NCBI GenBank assembly: GCA_913046335.1
Contig: CAJWSU010000002.1
Span: 124,001 to 188,000 of the forward strand
DNA length: 64,000 nucleotides
Source of the DNA: TMED109 sp002684605
Lineage (GTDB): Bacteria; Pseudomonadota; Alphaproteobacteria; TMED109
Reading direction: 5' to 3'
The translations under genes were made by a program, and so were the position numbers. Shown here piece after piece: positions 9,409 through 15,592 of this stretch (within the stretch, counting starts at the first letter, position 1; each line of letters starts with the position of its first letter). The notes beneath the pieces were generated by a model. That model saw nothing but the letters and a program-made list of their open reading frames with translations, had not been told where the DNA came from and ran no database searches.

Positions 9409-10130
9409 TGTATATAAGACTTTTTTAATAGGTTAAGTATATATTTGTAACTATAAATTAAATTATCATTTGTAATTTTTCTTAATGGCTTTGATGAGGG
9501 AAGCTTAATAGGTTTCAACTGTTTGTTAGACACATAGTATAGGGTGTTGCTTAACATTAAAGCCTCTAAAGGGTCATGAGTGACCATGATTACAGTTTTG
9601 TTTTTAAGTAATGACCAAGTCAGTTTTTGAATTTTAGATTTGGTAATGGTATCAAGAGAAGAAAAAGGTTCATCCATTAAAATAATATCATTGTTTTCCA
9701 TTAAAGTTCTTGCTAAGGCTGCTCTTTGTCTCATTCCTCCTGATAATGTTGAAGGTAATTGCTTTGCAACATCTATTAGGCCTACTTTTTCTAATAAAAG
9801 GTTAGCTTTATGAAGGTCTATTTTTTCTCTTCTTAATTTTTGTCCTAAAGTTACATTTTCAAGAACATTTAACCAAGGAAGCAACAAATCATTTTGTGCC
9901 ATCCAAGAAAAAGACAAATCTTTATTAATATTTTTTGATATATTATTATTAAAAGCTGCTGATATATTTAAATTAGCAATTATTTTTAGTAAAGTGGATT
10001 TTCCAGTTCCAGATTGGCCAATAATTATAGTCCATTGATCTAGCTTTATCTCTAATTCAACATTAGAAAAAAGCTCATCTTTATTTAAACTAAGACTTCC
10101 ATTTAATGAAAAAGATGAACTTTTTATCAT
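9405..10130 (-). CDS. thiZ: ABC transporter ATP-binding protein (ThiZ-like)
   Basis: A 241-residue ATPase of the SsuB/TauB/ThiZ group that powers the neighbouring permease. Walker A GQSGTGKST is at 38-46, the Q-loop text is AQNDLLLPW at 78-86, the signature LSGGMRQR at 129-136, Walker B IILMDEPF near 149-156, and the H-loop VTHDPLEAL follows. It lies 4 nt after the binding-protein gene and overlaps the permease gene by 4 nt. Specificity is inferred from the operon and the riboswitch. Confidence 0.85.
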   Translation of the reverse strand: MIKSSSFSLNGSLSLNKDELFSNVELEIKLDQWTIIIGQSGTGKSTLLKIIANLNISAAFNNNISKNINKDLSFSWMAQNDLLLPWLNVLENVTLGQKLRREKIDLHKANLLLEKVGLIDVAKQLPSTLSGGMRQRAALARTLMENNDIILMDEPFSSLDTITKSKIQKLTWSLLKNKTVIMVTHDPLEALMLSNTLYYVSNKQLKPIKLPSSKPLRKITNDNLIYSYKYILNLLKKSYIQ

Positions 10131-10134
10131 TTAT

Positions 10135-11076
10135 TTACTCAAATATTTCTATAGCCATTTTATCATAGGATAATTTTTTTTTAATTAATCCTTCAACGTA
10201 TAGAAACTCTTCAAATCTATTATATCTGCCTTTATCTAATGCGGCTGGTCTTAGAGCAAACCTAGGTATCGTGTCAAACCATGCTCTCCTATTTAATTCA
10301 TTATTTAATTCTTTAGAATAATTTGCAAAAATTTCCCAGCTTTCATCAGGATGATTTATTATATATTGTGTAGCTTTTTCTATTGAGTTTAAAAATTTTA
10401 TAAGAACTTTTTTATTAATATTTTGATTGTTTACAATAAATATTAACTCATCATACGGAGGCACACCTTCTTCTTCAATATAAAAACATTTTCCTTCAAC
10501 CCCTTCAATTTCCATTTGGTTTAGTTCAAAATTTCTATAAGCACCTATTACTGCATCAACTTGTTTGCTCATAAGGGCGGGGGACAATGACCAATTAACA
10601 TTTATATATTCAACTTCGTTTTTATTAATATTTGCTTTTTTAAGGATTGCACTTAACAAGGCTTGTTCCATACCTGCAATTGAATAGCCTATTTTTTTAT
10701 TTTTTAAGTCAGACAATTTTTTTATTGGTCCGTCTTTGAGAACTAATAAACAATTTAGAGGAGTGGCGATCAATGTTCCAACTCTAACTAGAGGCAAACC
10801 TTCATGTACTTGCATATGTAATTGAGGTTGGTAAGAAATGGCAATATCAGCTTTACCTGCGGCTACTAACTTAGGAGGATCTGAAGGGTTCGCAGGTGGT
10901 ATAATTTCAACTTCTAAACCTGCTTCTTTAAAGAGGCCTTTTTCATTTGCTATAATAACTGGGCCATGATCTGGGTTTATAAACCAGTCCAATAATAATG
11001 TAACTTTTTCATTAGCTAATGCACTATTAAATAATAAAGAAATAATGACAAAAAAGAATATAGTATAGTTTTTCAT
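10135..11076 (-). CDS. thiY: ABC transporter substrate-binding protein for a thiamin pyrimidine precursor (NMT1/THI5-like, ThiY)
   Basis: A 313-residue periplasmic protein with a signal peptide at about 1-21 (cleavage near ALA-N). The mature start VTLLLDWFINPDHGP, followed by ANEKGLFKEAGLEVE and KADIAISYQPQ, is the NMT1/THI5-like fold of ThiY proteins that bind formylaminopyrimidine or HMP. It is the first gene of a three-gene operon and is preceded by a TPP riboswitch that ends 5 nt from its ATG. Uptake of a pyrimidine precursor would spare or replace de novo synthesis; no thiC is visible here. Confidence 0.88.
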   Translation of the reverse strand: MKNYTIFFFVIISLLFNSALANEKVTLLLDWFINPDHGPVIIANEKGLFKEAGLEVEIIPPANPSDPPKLVAAGKADIAISYQPQLHMQVHEGLPLVRVGTLIATPLNCLLVLKDGPIKKLSDLKNKKIGYSIAGMEQALLSAILKKANINKNEVEYINVNWSLSPALMSKQVDAVIGAYRNFELNQMEIEGVEGKCFYIEEEGVPPYDELIFIVNNQNINKKVLIKFLNSIEKATQYIINHPDESWEIFANYSKELNNELNRRAWFDTIPRFALRPAALDKGRYNRFEEFLYVEGLIKKKLSYDKMAIEIFE

Positions 11077-11080
11077 GTTT

Positions 11081-11153
11081 TCTCCCTACGTTGGTACTAG
11101 CCAACAGGTTCAAAGGGTATATATCTCAGCCTTATTATTAGGCACCCCTGATA
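11081..11153 (-). promoter_or_regulatory. TPP riboswitch (THI box) controlling the thiYZX operon
   Basis: Read on the minus strand, this stretch carries the diagnostic TPP aptamer segments in order: CAGGGGTGCC, then AAGGCTGAGAT, then ACCCTTTGAACCTG, then a TTGG/CCAA hairpin and CGTAGGGA. P2 (GGGGT with ACCC), P3 (GCCT with AGGC), P4 (CCTG with TAGG) and P5 can all be drawn. The 3' strand AGGGAGA is also the Shine-Dalgarno sequence, 5 nt before the ATG at 11076, so control is probably translational. No terminator follows the aptamer. Confidence 0.95.
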
Positions 11154-11341
11154 GTTATATATAGATACAATATAGATATATATAATTATGTGAAGTCTAA
11201 TTTCATAAACCTCTAATATTTACTATTTAGCTCTCTTAATAATATTCTAATTAACACATTATTACTAGTTAATTTATAAAAAGCATATATTTTAACCACA
11301 TAAAATTTAATATTGCTTATTTTTTAATCAATATTAAATTT

Positions 11342-11421
11342 ACAATACTTTTTTTTGAGGTAATGCAATACTTTAGTAGTTGGCACAAAACATGCTTGTA
11401 TATATGAATAAGAAGTATTGT
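11342..11421. repeat. AATACTT octamer repeats around the amtB promoter
   Basis: ACAATACTTT at 11342-11351 and GCAATACTTT at 11365-11374 are direct repeats 23 nt apart, upstream of the sigma-54 site. AAGTATTGT at 11413-11421 is the perfect inverse of ACAATACTT, downstream of it. The paired arrangement suggests a regulator-binding region, though AT richness makes chance matches plausible. Confidence 0.4.
11381..11396 (+). promoter_or_regulatory. sigma-54 (RpoN) type promoter of amtB
   Basis: TGGCAC at 11381-11386 and TGCT at 11393-11396 give GG (11382-11383) and GC (11394-11395) at the canonical sigma-54 spacing. One base of the TTGC element is A. A start point about 12 nt after the GC would fall near 11407, leaving a leader of about 45 nt before the amtB ATG at 11452. 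An ammonium transporter is a classic nitrogen-regulated sigma-54 target. Confidence 0.7.
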
Positions 11422-11451
11422 AATTTTATAGAACAAAATAAGGAAAAATAG

Positions 11452-12672
11452 ATGGAAACTCAAGATATAGCGTTTATATTTAATACATTTTCATTTTTAG
11501 TAAATGGAATACTAGTAATGTTGATGGCTGCAGGTTTTTGTATGCTGGAAGCAGGAATGGTAAGGACAAAAAGTGTAGCAACTATATGCACAAAAAATAT
11601 TGTATTATATTCAGTGGCAGGTCTTTTATACTTTTTAGTAGGTTATAATTTAATGTATTCTGGAGTCGATGGAGGTTTTATTGGAACATTTAGTCCTTTT
11701 GATGTTGCTGATCCTTCTGTTGAAACTTCAGATTCTGGATATGCAGGTGCATCAGATTGGTTTTTTCAAATGGTATTTGTAGCAACCGCAGCTTCAATAG
11801 TTTCAGGAGCCGTTGCGGAAAGAGTTAAATTATGGTCATTTTTATTAATTGTGGTTGTTTTAACAGCAATAATTTATCCAATTCAAGGTTCCTGGACTTG
11901 GGGTGCAGGATGGCTATCAAACATAGGGTTTAGTGATTTTGCCGGTTCTACTATTGTTCATTCTGTAGGTGGATGGTGTGCACTAGCAGGCTGTATAGTC
12001 CTAGGAGCAAGAAAAGGTAAATACTCTAAAAGTGGTGGTGTTAATCCAATGCCAGCATCAGCCTTACCTTTAGCTACATTAGGAACATTTTTATTATGGT
12101 TTGGTTGGTTTGGTTTTAATGGAGGTTCACAGCTTGCTCTTGGTTCTGTAGCAGATGCAAGTGCAATGGCTAGAATATTTTGTAATACTAACTTAGCAGC
12201 TGCTGGAGGAGTTGTAACAGCTTTAATCTTGTGTCAAATTTTATACAAAAAAGTTGATTTAACATTTGTATTAAATGGTGCATTAGGCGGACTAGTTTCT
12301 ATAACTGCAGAGCCTTTAGCTCCAACATTTTTATCAGCAGTAGTAATTGGAGGTATAGGTGGAGCATTAGTTGTATTTACAGTGCCCTTATTAGATAAGT
12401 TTAAAATTGATGATGTAGTAGGAGCAATACCAGTACATTTAGTTTGTGGTATTTGGGGAACATTAGCAGTTCCGTTAACGAATTCTGATGCTAAATTTAG
12501 TATACAGTTAATTGGTATATTATCTATTGGCGCATTTGTTCTTATTTCCAGTTTTATATTATGGTATGCAGTTAAAGCTATTTTAGGTGTTAGATTATCA
12601 GACGAAGAAGAAAAAGATGGTGCTGATAAAACTGAAATTGGCCTTAATAGTTATCCAGAATTTATTAAGTAA
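11452..12672 (+). CDS. amtB: ammonium transporter AmtB
   Basis: A 406-residue, 11-helix inner-membrane channel that conducts ammonium/ammonia. VATAASIVSGAVAER at 110-124 is the Amt signature. The pore twin histidines are His170 (STIVHSVGG) and His329 (AIPVHLVCG), and LWFGWFGFNGGS at 215-226 lines the pore. The C-terminal tail LSDEEEKDGADKTEIGLNSY keeps the form that interacts with GlnK-type PII proteins, although no glnK is adjacent. It has its own sigma-54-like promoter and a strong terminator, so it is monocistronic. Confidence 0.97.
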   Translation: METQDIAFIFNTFSFLVNGILVMLMAAGFCMLEAGMVRTKSVATICTKNIVLYSVAGLLYFLVGYNLMYSGVDGGFIGTFSPFDVADPSVETSDSGYAGASDWFFQMVFVATAASIVSGAVAERVKLWSFLLIVVVLTAIIYPIQGSWTWGAGWLSNIGFSDFAGSTIVHSVGGWCALAGCIVLGARKGKYSKSGGVNPMPASALPLATLGTFLLWFGWFGFNGGSQLALGSVADASAMARIFCNTNLAAAGGVVTALILCQILYKKVDLTFVLNGALGGLVSITAEPLAPTFLSAVVIGGIGGALVVFTVPLLDKFKIDDVVGAIPVHLVCGIWGTLAVPLTNSDAKFSIQLIGILSIGAFVLISSFILWYAVKAILGVRLSDEEEKDGADKTEIGLNSYPEFIK

Positions 12673-12685
12673 GTTCAATTATTTC

Positions 12686-12716
12686 AGGGGCAGTATTTCG
12701 CTGCCCCTTATTATTT
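12686..12716 (+). terminator. rho-independent terminator of amtB
   Basis: AGGGGCAG at 12686-12693 pairs perfectly with CTGCCCCT at 12701-12708 around TATTTCG, followed by a T-rich tail. The GC-rich stem stands out in AT-rich DNA and ends amtB 14 nt after its stop. Confidence 0.88.
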
Positions 12717-12750
12717 AAATATTAAATAATTTAATTAGTTAATGTGTTTA

Positions 12751-12793
12751 AAAATACTTAATATATAACATCTAATTATATTTAAAATACTTA
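12751..12793. repeat. paired AAAATACTTA decamers upstream of the winged-helix gene
   Basis: The identical decamer AAAATACTTA occurs at 12751-12760 and 12784-12793, 33 nt apart (about three helical turns). It lies just before the winged-helix gene at 12824 and shares the AATACTT core with the repeats at amtB. It could be an autoregulatory operator; the base composition makes this uncertain. Confidence 0.35.
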
Positions 12794-12823
12794 TTAATAA
12801 GCTATATTATTTAAGGAAATTAA

Positions 12824-13333
12824 ATGACAATAACATATGATTCTAAAAAGAATAATTTCAAAAATAATGAAAAAATAGAATTTACAAAAAAATATTCTAA
12901 CGATACTAAAGATGCATTAGAGTTTAATCTGTTAGACAAAAATGATAATATAGATTTTCATAAATGGTGTTTAATGAGATTAGAATGGACTGTTTCTCTT
13001 TCTAGAGCGCCTATACATCAGCCAGAGAAGTGGTGGAGCCAAACTATAGATCATAGATTAATAGCCTTGTTAGCTGTAAATAGTAGATACAATTCTCTTC
13101 CAACTCAATATTGCCAGGATATAAATAACCAGTTTTATGTTACTATGAAGACTGTACATAATTTATGTTCAGCAAGTCATACGACATTGCAAAAAATCAT
13201 TAGGGATGGAATGCATAGGAAAGATTTAATAGCATTAAAAATAGATTTAGGTGATAAGAGACAGTCAATTTTTACAGCTAGTGACAAATTAGTTAAAGGT
13301 ATACAAAATATCAAATCTTGGGCAGGTTTGTAA
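12824..13333 (+). CDS. small protein with MarR-like winged-helix region
   Basis: A 169-residue protein that I do not recognise by name. Residues 1-45 are hydrophilic and Lys/Asn-rich. From about residue 113 the order LCSASHTTLQKIIRDGMHRKDLIAL followed by DLGDKRQSIFTASDKL matches the recognition helix, beta-wing (D..DKR) and T..G/KL segment of MarR-type winged helices, as aligned by eye. The middle WWSQTIDHRLIALLAV could be a dimerisation helix. It sits alone between two terminators, beside amtB and the porin, with paired decamers in front. A DNA-binding regulator is the best inference. Confidence 0.55.
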   Translation: MTITYDSKKNNFKNNEKIEFTKKYSNDTKDALEFNLLDKNDNIDFHKWCLMRLEWTVSLSRAPIHQPEKWWSQTIDHRLIALLAVNSRYNSLPTQYCQDINNQFYVTMKTVHNLCSASHTTLQKIIRDGMHRKDLIALKIDLGDKRQSIFTASDKLVKGIQNIKSWAGL

Positions 13334-13388
13334 AAAAAACACATCTAATTTACTATACAGAATTACAATAAATAATTTTATATATTAT

Positions 13389-13420
13389 AAAAAAGGGTAA
13401 TAAATCACCTCTTTTTTTTT
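13389..13420 (+). terminator. rho-independent terminator after the winged-helix gene
   Basis: AAAAAAGGGT at 13389-13398 pairs with ACCTCTTTTTT at 13407-13417, allowing one bulged T, and continues into a T-run to 13420. It separates the winged-helix gene from the porin promoter region. Confidence 0.65.
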
Positions 13421-13443
13421 ATTTATACGAGTATAATAATATT

Positions 13444-13459
13444 TGGCAATTATCTTGCT
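13444..13459 (+). promoter_or_regulatory. sigma-54 (RpoN) type promoter of the porin gene
   Basis: TGGCAATTATCTTGCT matches the sigma-54 consensus at the -24 TGGCA and -12 TTGCT elements. GG (13445-13446) and GC (13457-13458) have exactly the same spacing as in the amtB promoter. The predicted start near 13470 leaves a leader of about 155 nt before the porin ATG. It lies just downstream of the preceding terminator, where a promoter is expected. Confidence 0.65.
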
Positions 13460-13578
13460 CTATTTAAACACAGAGTTCTTGACCCTATTATTATGAAGTT
13501 ATTTGCGGCAAAACCTATCATTCATTTACTGTTTTATAATTTAAAATTTGATGCATAAATACATCTGACTTTGAGGTA

Positions 13579-13629
13579 ATGTTGCGTTTTTGCAGCATAG
13601 TAAAAATAACAATTGAGGAGATATTATGA
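13579..13629 (+). CDS. possible 16-codon leader peptide overlapping the porin start
   Basis: ATG at 13579 opens a 16-codon frame whose TGA (13627-13629) overlaps the porin ATG (13626) as ATGA. GAGG precedes the ATG by only 2 nt, which is too close for an ordinary ribosome binding site. The first codons lie in the 5' arm of a small hairpin (13579-13585 with 13592-13598). Translational coupling is possible, but the frame could equally be accidental. Confidence 0.2.
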   Translation: MLRFCSIVKITIEEIL

Positions 13630-14714
13630 ATAAAATATTAATAAGCTTATTAACAATGATTTTTATCACATTATCAAGTATTGCAAATGCTGATGTTAAA
13701 ATTAGTGGTTTTATGCAACACATTATAGGAATGGGTGATGAAGTAGATGGAGGAGTTACTAATAAATTTACAAGATTTTCAATGGCAGCAGATACAACAA
13801 CTAATAATGGTTGGACTGTTGGTGGATCATTTACATTAAGTGTTCAGCCGCTATTAAGTGGTGCATCAGATGCTTATCTACCATCCAGTAACTCTGTTTA
13901 TATCCAAACAGACATGGGAACACTTACAATTGGTAGCACAGCAGATGCTGCTACAATATTAGTGCCAAGAGTTGGTGCTATGGTTCCAGGAGATGGACAT
14001 GATGGATATTATCAAGCGTTGTTTGACTCAGGAATAACTGCGACCTCAGATACAGGGTGGGCAGAAGTTTATTATGCACAAGCTAGTAATAGAGTAAATT
14101 ACTCTTTGCCTTCAATAAATGGTTTTTCTGTAAGTGTTACATATACTCCAGATTTATCATTTAATACAAGTACAACAAATGCTAGACAGCAAGCCGATGA
14201 ATCTTCTGTACATGGTGAAGCAGTACATATAGCTGCTGCATATGAAGCAGAAATAGAAGAAATCTCTTACGTTGTAGGTATTGCATCAATTTCTGGTAAC
14301 TCAATAGGTACAGCTTCTACTTATGGTGCTAATGATTTATCAGTTATAACAGGCGGTATTAAAGCTACTATAGGCAATATCACACTGGGTGCTCATGCAT
14401 ATGACCATGGAGAGAGTTTTGGACGCACAGGAGATGCTAATAAAGCATCCGATGCTGGTTATACTTTTGCTATGGAATATGCAATGGGTAATATTACAGT
14501 CGGCGCTGGTTATGCACATCAAGAAAAAGTAGTTGGTGGAGCTTCTTCTAATGTATTAGAAGACACTAACACATATTTTGGTCTTGGTTATAATTTAGGT
14601 GGTGGAGTAAATACTTGGGCTCAACTTTCTAATATGGACCATAGCGATGGTGATCATGCAACTACAGAAGTTGATCCGCAAATTTTGATGGCTGGAATAT
14701 CATTAGGGTTTTAG
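13626..14714 (+). CDS. outer-membrane porin
   Basis: A 362-residue exported beta-barrel protein. Residues 1-22 form a signal peptide with cleavage after IANA. The mature start DVKISGFMQH and alternating short polar/hydrophobic strands fit Gram-negative general porins of the alphaproteobacterial type. The final SLGF ends in phenylalanine, the Bam recognition signature. The ribosome binding site GAGGAG lies 5 nt before the ATG. The sigma-54-like promoter suggests expression under nitrogen limitation together with amtB, so this may be the entry route for small nitrogen compounds. Strand number and selectivity cannot be read directly. Confidence 0.85.
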   Translation: MNKILISLLTMIFITLSSIANADVKISGFMQHIIGMGDEVDGGVTNKFTRFSMAADTTTNNGWTVGGSFTLSVQPLLSGASDAYLPSSNSVYIQTDMGTLTIGSTADAATILVPRVGAMVPGDGHDGYYQALFDSGITATSDTGWAEVYYAQASNRVNYSLPSINGFSVSVTYTPDLSFNTSTTNARQQADESSVHGEAVHIAAAYEAEIEEISYVVGIASISGNSIGTASTYGANDLSVITGGIKATIGNITLGAHAYDHGESFGRTGDANKASDAGYTFAMEYAMGNITVGAGYAHQEKVVGGASSNVLEDTNTYFGLGYNLGGGVNTWAQLSNMDHSDGDHATTEVDPQILMAGISLGF

Positions 14715-14848
14715 GCAATTAATTATTGTTTCTATCTTTTTAATCCTCCAAAGAACAAAATATAGAAGCATAATTGAGTAATTTTATATTCTCCTCCCCA
14801 GGAATAAAATTACTTAAAAAAGGAGGCAATAAATTGCCTCCTTTTTTT
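14715..14848 (+). ncRNA. candidate 3'-UTR-derived small RNA with anti-Shine-Dalgarno loop
   Basis: Directly after the porin stop lie an unpaired TCCTCC (14744-14749), a perfect 11-bp hairpin (AGTAATTTTAT 14777-14787 with ATAAAATTACT 14804-14814) whose 16-nt loop contains CTCCTCCCC, and a strong terminator hairpin. A C/U-rich CCUCC-type loop followed by a terminator resembles the alphaproteobacterial cuckoo/alpha-r14 (CcsR) small RNAs, whose shared motif is CCUCCUCCC. It could be processed from the porin mRNA. This is an inference from sequence and structure only. Confidence 0.5.
14816..14848 (+). terminator. rho-independent terminator after the porin
   Basis: GGAGGCAA (14822-14829) pairs perfectly with TTGCCTCC (14834-14841) around TAAA, with flanking A6 and T7 runs. 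This is one of the strongest terminators in the window. Confidence 0.93.
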
Positions 14849-14896
14849 ATTTTTATATGCTATAATATATGTTGTAATATTTAGGGGAGGTAGATT

Positions 14897-15586
14897 ATGA
14901 CAGATATTCAGGTTAGTGATTTAGTTAAACTTCAAGCATGGGATACTCCAACTATTTGTAACGCCCTAGATTTGGCAGCTCCTAATAGAAGATCTATTGG
15001 TTTTACAACAAGTCCTTTGGTTCCGGTTGGAATTCATGGCTCTGTATGTGGGTATGTGAAAACAGCAAAAATAAGTGGAAAAAATAAACTACTAGATAAT
15101 GCAACGGAAATTAGAACATCATATTATAAGTATGTATCTGAAAAACTTAAACCCTCTATAGTCTTAATAGAAGATGTTGACAATCCTGAAGGTTTTGGTG
15201 CTTTCTGGGGAGAAGTAAATAGTGCTATACACTTAGGGCTTGGTGTTAAAGGTTTAATTACTAATGGTGTCATTAGAGACTTAGATCAATGGGCAAATGG
15301 TTTTTCTGCATTAGCAGGTTCTATAGGGCCGAGTCATGCTTATACGCAAGTTTTAGAATATTCTACAGAGGTTAATATATACGGAATGCAAGCTAATGAT
15401 TCTGATATAGTGCATTTTGATAAGCATGGAGCCGTTATTATACCTAAAGATGTTGTTACGTTATTACCTAGTATTATTGAAAAACAAATGGATAAAGAAG
15501 CTTTTATATTAGAGGCCGCTCGCTCTCCAGATTTTGATATAAATAAATTATTATTGGCTATGAAAAATGCTGCAGAAATTCATTAG
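14897..15586 (+). CDS. RraA/HMG-CHA aldolase family protein
   Basis: A 229-residue protein of the RraA-like fold, which includes 4-hydroxy-4-methyl-2-oxoglutarate / 4-carboxy-4-hydroxy-2-oxoadipate aldolases. DTPTICNALDL near 16-26, GEVNSAIHLGLGVKG near 105-119 and ITNGVIRDL at 121-129 supply the conserved substrate-site Arg127 and Asp128. It has the plain metabolic-enzyme form, without features pointing to RNase E inhibition. The strong ribosome binding site GGGGAGG at 14884-14890 is complementary to the C-rich loop of the small-RNA candidate just upstream. It is a single gene converging with an MDR reductase. Confidence 0.82.
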   Translation: MTDIQVSDLVKLQAWDTPTICNALDLAAPNRRSIGFTTSPLVPVGIHGSVCGYVKTAKISGKNKLLDNATEIRTSYYKYVSEKLKPSIVLIEDVDNPEGFGAFWGEVNSAIHLGLGVKGLITNGVIRDLDQWANGFSALAGSIGPSHAYTQVLEYSTEVNIYGMQANDSDIVHFDKHGAVIIPKDVVTLLPSIIEKQMDKEAFILEAARSPDFDINKLLLAMKNAAEIH

Positions 15587-15592
15587 TTTATT

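Larger units (their letters stand above)
11154..11451. other. divergent intergenic region thiY/amtB
   Basis: About 300 nt of very AT-rich DNA between the riboswitch and amtB. It holds a sigma-54-like promoter at 11381-11396 and three copies of an AATACTT-type octamer around it. It must also carry the minus-strand promoter for the thi operon; the AT-rich TATATATAGATACAATATAG tract at about 11155-11175 is the likely area, but I cannot fix -10/-35 boxes. No RNA gene is seen. Confidence 0.6.
13334..13625. other. 292-nt intergenic region upstream of the porin
   Basis: It contains the terminator at 13389-13420, a sigma-54-like promoter at 13444-13459, and an ATGTTGC/GCAGCAT hairpin at 13579-13598. 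A short open frame runs from 13579 to the porin start. No tRNA or other RNA gene is visible. Confidence 0.6.

Noticed and set aside
11363..11407. 14-codon open frame upstream of amtB beginning in TTTGAGGTAATG
   Set aside because: It lies upstream of the predicted sigma-54 transcript start, and GAGG is only 2 nt from the ATG.
12751..12793. Interpretation of the AAAATACTTA pair as a proven operator
   Set aside because: In DNA this AT-rich such decamers can recur by chance; kept only as a low-confidence repeat.
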